Assembly: GCF_004210375.1 (NCBI RefSeq)
Contig: NC_134825.1
Span: 6,014,001 to 6,078,000, forward strand
Source of the DNA: Tachypleus tridentatus
Lineage: Eukaryota; Arthropoda; Merostomata; Xiphosura; Limulidae
Direction: 5' to 3'
Length of the DNA: 64,000 nt
The position numbers and the translations under genes are program-made. Positions 25,201 to 31,200 of the stretch are shown one piece after another (the stretch's first letter is position 1; every line of letters begins with the position of its first letter). The notes below the pieces were generated by a model that was given only the letters and a program-made list of their open reading frames with translations, did not search any database and had not been told where the DNA came from.

Positions 25201-28200
25201 AAATCTCCGGTTAAAATATATCTTTCTTCCTTTAGCCAATGATAACAGCAAGTTCACTAATGCTTGGCATGTAATTCATTGTATGGTGTTTATAGTAGGT
25301 TAAACAGCACTTAGAATATAATGTTATTTTATAAATTATTTCCCTTTTTAATACATATATTTATATAAGATTATCACTAAACCCAACTGTATATTAGAAT
25401 TACTGTTATATTGGGAAGAAATTATCGAAACAGTTAAGTGGAGACATTTGTGGCTAAATATGTGATTAGTTTGGTGTGAGACACAAACACAGAACAGCTG
25501 CTTTTCAACTGGAAACTTTATAAAAGAAAGCTACAGAGAAGTAGCAGAAGAAACAAGACCAATAAGATAAAGAACTTCAATTTCAATTCAAATAACTGAT
25601 AGAAAAAAGTTGAACAGTGCAAAAAGATCGCCATGTTAGGCTAACGTCTTTAGAGATCACCATGTTAGGCTAACTTCTTTAGAGATCACCATGTTAGGCT
25701 AACTTCTTTAGCGATCACCATGTTAGGCTAGCTAACTTCTCTGGATGACAGTGACAAATCGCATCACAATATAAAAATAATAGAATATTACGTGACTTAA
25801 GCACCATTACATTAGAATGAAAATTTACAAATGCTGAACTACATGGAATGAAAATAAAGACAAACCACTAGAGTTGACCTCAAAACACAACCCGTTTGTA
25901 CTGAAGGCTGATTGAAGGTGTTTCTTACAGATGAATCATAGTTTGAAAATTTTGAGCGATGATAAATGAGTGAGAGATTAACAGCAGATTACAGAAAACC
26001 TTTAGTTAACTGTGGTAAGGTTATGATTTCAAGTTTGAGTCGTTATGTGATTGGAGACTTGCCTAAAGCTAGCTATATCTCAGCCAAAGGGGCGAATCAC
26101 ACCGTATTATAAAACTAACTCATAAATTAATGAAACCTACCATTGTTGAAGCTTGAGCCATTGTAACTATAGATGCAGCATATCCATAACGTAACGTATT
26201 GAATTAAAAAAGGTAAAGGTTAATACGCAAATTGTAGCTACGTGCCACAAAATGTGTTCAATCCATTGTCTGATTGGTCTTATCGCTTCCTGAGGTGCTG
26301 ACAACCTTGGGTAATATTAAGCTTGTGTGCAAATACTGTTATAAGACATAAACGAACATATGCTTCAAGTAACAAAATTTCTTTTGTAACCGATCGCTTT
26401 AAAAGTTTATTGGAACTGTGAAGAAAACAAAAAGTAAAATATACACTGGAACGTTGTGTAGACTATTGTTATAATAATAAACAATAGGTTATTGACCAAC
26501 TCAACAAATCAGTTTCAAAACAAATTAACGCAATTATTAAATCAAAACGAGAGAAACATGACGTAATATGTGTTACATGTGTTCCCAGGCTTTTGTTGTT
26601 CACATTTCTTATGTAACTCTTTAACGTGTCCATTTGTGTGTCCTAACTAACTGATTATATCTAATAAACTTATGTGTTTCAGAGATGCTCTCATCGTGTC
26701 CATCAGTAACATAATGACCAGTATATTTGCGGGATTTGTTATATTCTCCGTAATTGGCTACCTAGCTCACGAACTGAACGTGCACGTGGAGCACGTGGTA
26801 GATCAGGGAGCTGGTTTAGCATTCATCGTGTATCCCGAAGTCGTCGCCAGATTACCAATTTCTCCTTTATGGGCGTTCCTGCTTTTTATCATGCTCTTAA
26901 CTTTAGGGCTGGACAGTCAGGTGAGCAGAATGTGTATTTAAATAAGCACAATCTCAGCACATTTCACAAGAAAATGTGTATATAAACAACCACCATCTTT
27001 GTACATTCTGCAATCTTATAGCAGAATTATATTAATTATGTTTTGGATGCACACGATGAATAAGTGACAATATTTTAAAATGCTGAGATTCTATAAATAA
27101 AATAATTCTGACAACTGACTTACATCTTCAGTACTTATAACACAAAACTTAGGTTATAGAATAGATTAAAGAAAACAATAAACAATGTAACGAATAAAAC
27201 TTAATAAGTTTTGATTCTTTCTCAGCTTTAAAACTCTGGAAATATTTTGTTCAGAATATTTTGTTAATATATAAATAAGAAAATTTTATTCATGTTGTTT
27301 GATGAAGGCTTGTCCAATTAACAAGTGATGTATTTGTTTCATTTTCAGTTTGCATTGCTGGAGTGTGTACAACAGGTATTCTGTAACAAGTGATGTATTT
27401 GTTTCATTTTCAGTTTGCATTGCTGGAGTGTGTTAACAACAGGTATTCTGTAACAAGTGATGTATTTGTTTTATTTTCAGTTTGCATTGCTGGAGTGTGT
27501 GTAACAACAAGTATTCTGTAACAAGTGATGTATTTGTTTTATTTTCAGTTTGCATTGCTGGAGTGTGTAACAACAAGTATTCTGTAACAAGTTTGCATTG
27601 CTGGATGTATTCTGTAACAATGTATTTGTTTTATTTTCAGTTTGCATTGCTGGAGTGTGTAACAACAAGTATTCTGTAACAAGTGATGTATTTGTTTTAT
27701 TTTCAGTTTGCATTGCTGGAGTGTGTTACAACAGGTATTCTGGACTGCTTTCCTGTTCTTAGAGGGAAGAAAACAATAGTGGTTCTGATAGTTTCAACAT
27801 TTGGCTTCTGTGGAGGAATTATATTTACAACAAGAGTGTGTATTGTATTTGAAATGTTATTGGTATTCTCAGCGAACAAGGTACTAAAGGTTTCAAATGT
27901 TATTGGTGTTCTCAGTGAACAAGGTACTGAAGGTTTCAAATGTTATTGTTTTTTTTAATGAACAAGGTACTAAAGGTTTCAAATGTTATTGTTTTTTTAA
28001 TGATCAAGATACTAAACGTTTCAAATGTTATTGTTTTTTAATGATCAAGGTACTAAAGGTTTCAAATATTATTGGTGTTTTTAATGATCAAGGTACTAAA
28101 GGTTTCAAATATTATTGTTTTTTAATGATCAAGGTACTAAAGGTTTCAAATATTATTGGTGTTTTTAATGATCAAGGTGCTAAAGGTTTCAAATGTTATT

Positions 28201-31200
28201 ATCTCTTACTCTACAACATTTACCTTATTTTAGTTGTTTTATATAGTTTAAAAATTACAAAACTGTGACTTTTTCTGCACGTGTTTCAGAGTGGTATGTA
28301 CTGGCTGGAACTATTTGACAAGTATGCTGCGAATTTCTCTGTTCTACTCATCGCTATATTTGAATGTCTTCTGATATCCTGGAATTACGGTAAGGCATTT
28401 TGACAAGTGATATCTCACTATGAGATATCACAGTCATGTTATGTTAATCTGAGATTATAGTAAAGTATACAATGAACATATTAACCATGTCATGCTTCAC
28501 TACTTCGATATCATTCAACCCTTCTATAGGGAGAAAAAAAGCCTTTATCAGAAAGTAACGTCAAGTGACTCTTAGTTTACGTTTCAGCTTGATTATTTCT
28601 ACTTTGGATGAGCTTCGATCGAAAACCTTTATCAGAATCTGAGAAACTTTAAACCTGTCTAATATAAGATTGGAGCTTTGCCCACATTATAAACCTGTCT
28701 GAGATAAAACTAAAACATTGGTCACATTATAAACCTGTCAGATAAAAGTGAAACATTGACCACAATTTAAACCTCTCTGAGATAACATTGGAACACTGAC
28801 CTCATTGGGCCTAGCATGGTCAGGTAGTTAAGGCGCTCGACTCGTAATCCGAGGGTCCCATTTTTGAATCCTCGTCACACAAAACATGCTCGCCCTTTCA
28901 GCCGTGAGGGCGTTATAAGAGGCGGTTAATCCCACTATTCGTTGGTAAAAAGAGTAGCCCAATAGTTGGCGGTGAGTGGTGATGACTAGCTGCCCACCCT
29001 CTAGGTTTACACTGCTAAATTAGGGACAGCTAGTGCAGATAGCTCTCCTGTAGTTTTGCACGAAATTCAAAACAAACAAGCAGCAAACTGACCACATTTT
29101 GGGAAACTTCTGCTTGAGAAATCAAACATACACTTTTATTGTTTAGACTTGTATAAATTGTTTGTGATTTTGATATTATTTATATTTGCAAAGCAAGACT
29201 CATACTTAGGCTAATATTTTAATATCCTTTAAACGTTTTACCTGAGATTTAAACCCGTGTCTTTACTCCAAATGTTCAAAACTCTTAAAATATGCACTTT
29301 TGGCTGAAGGACTACAAGGAACCCGTTTTTCACTCTAGAACGTCCCATGGAATAAACTAAACTTTGAAATAAAAATAAGTGAATTTCAGCCTTCATCAAT
29401 TAATTATTCATTATTCATTAGCCTACCAGCATGGTCATTCAAAGGTCTTTCTTTCATCCTAACAATTTGCTTTCTCTTAATGTATTTGAAGAAATATTTG
29501 CTATTAATTTTACATTTTCAGCCAGCCTTCTTACGTATATCTATTTAATTTTTACATTTTAAGCCAGCCTTCTTACGTATATCTATTTAATTTTCTAACT
29601 TTCTGTTTTACCATATTTGTTCATCTTCTAAATCTCACAGCAAAACATTGAGCCTAACTAAACAATAATCATTTGCATCCGGTTGTTCCTCCGTTTCCAC
29701 CCTATCGACTATTTTTATACTAGAAGTTAACAACAGCACACGTGATGACGAGAAACCTACTTGGAGTTAACCTAAAGATGGTCTAAGAAGGTCGAAACGT
29801 TGTTCTGTACATTATTTTAAACAAAGTTCTAATACCTATACCAGCCGTCTTGAGAATACATAACAGTCACCGTACACATACGATACTTATGATTTGACGT
29901 TTGTAAACTGTGTGCTTTTTACTTTAGGAACAGAACGATTTCTGGATGATATAGAGAAGATGATTGGACCACGTAGTAGAGCGTGGTCTTTCTTTTGGGG
30001 TACCATGTGGAAGTATTTCACACCTGCAGCTCTTCTTGTAAGTGAATGAGTTACACTTTGTAATAAGTTAGTATTTTCCAACTTCTCGTGGTTTATTTAA
30101 CTCTAGTCAATAAGTACGTACAATGTTTTTGTGCTTCTTGTTTGCTTTCCTGGAGAACCAGTTCCTTTAATTAGATAACTTGTGGAAAGCATTACCTTAA
30201 ACATTGTTCAAACCTGGAATATTAAATATTGTTGCTCTTTTACATTCGTTTCAGCTAAATTCAATGTAACTTTTTACACTAGAACATTTCAAGAGTGTTT
30301 CTTCATTTACAACGCTTATTTATATTAAAAACAACACGCATATTATGTTCTGTATGAATATTATTTCTCTCTGAGATGCTGCCATCTATGGGCAAAAGCT
30401 ATAATTACATAGAGTTTTGTAGTTCTCGTATTGATCGGCCCTCGAGTGTTTTCTTCTATACATGTTACTAAGCACAAAGCTACGCAGTCAGATATTTGCG
30501 CTGAACTCACCAAGTGTCAAAACCCAGTTTTTAGAGTTATAAGCCTTCAAAGTTAACGCTGAACCACTGGGCAGCCAGCGGTAAATCTGCAGGCTTACGA
30601 CGCTAAAATCGGGTTTTGATACCCATGGCGGACAAAGCACAGATAGCCCTTTGCGCTCAACAAAATCAAACCATTCATATTTATCGAAAGTAGGTAATAA
30701 GTAGAGAAGTTTCTAGTTAACAATGTAAGTGTACATTATCGTAAATTATAGTAACTGTGGCAGCCTGCTCGTAACCTTTGAACCTTTCTGAAGGTGATTA
30801 AAAGTGCTTTTAACATAAGCTTAAACCTTCACAGATACGAAATGCACTAACGAGAGCACCTTCTGAAAGCTGTATGCAACATATACCAAAAGGTCAATAC
30901 GTATTTGATATACAAAAGCTAAAGTCACGACAATACCACAGGTTTGTAATTATTAGTCTACCATTTACCAGTCATCAGTTAAATACGCTGTTGAATATAA
31001 CACTTCTGTGTTGTGAACATGAGGGAAAAGTGGTGTTAATGTAGAGTTAATCAAAATGTCGTGATTTATACATTGTATTATTCTAAGAACAATACAGTTT
31101 AAATTAAAGTGTAATGATTTATATATTGCCACGTCAAAAGACAACAAAGTCCGAATCAAAACGTCATGAATTGCAGGGCTGGGCAAAAGCAAGTGGCCCC

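Noticed and set aside
27349..27641. The five upstream TTTGCATTGCTGGAG copies as true alternative exons
   Set aside because: Each is shifted or stopped soon after the start, and only the copy at 27707 goes on into the family sequence; kept as decoy acceptors, not exons.
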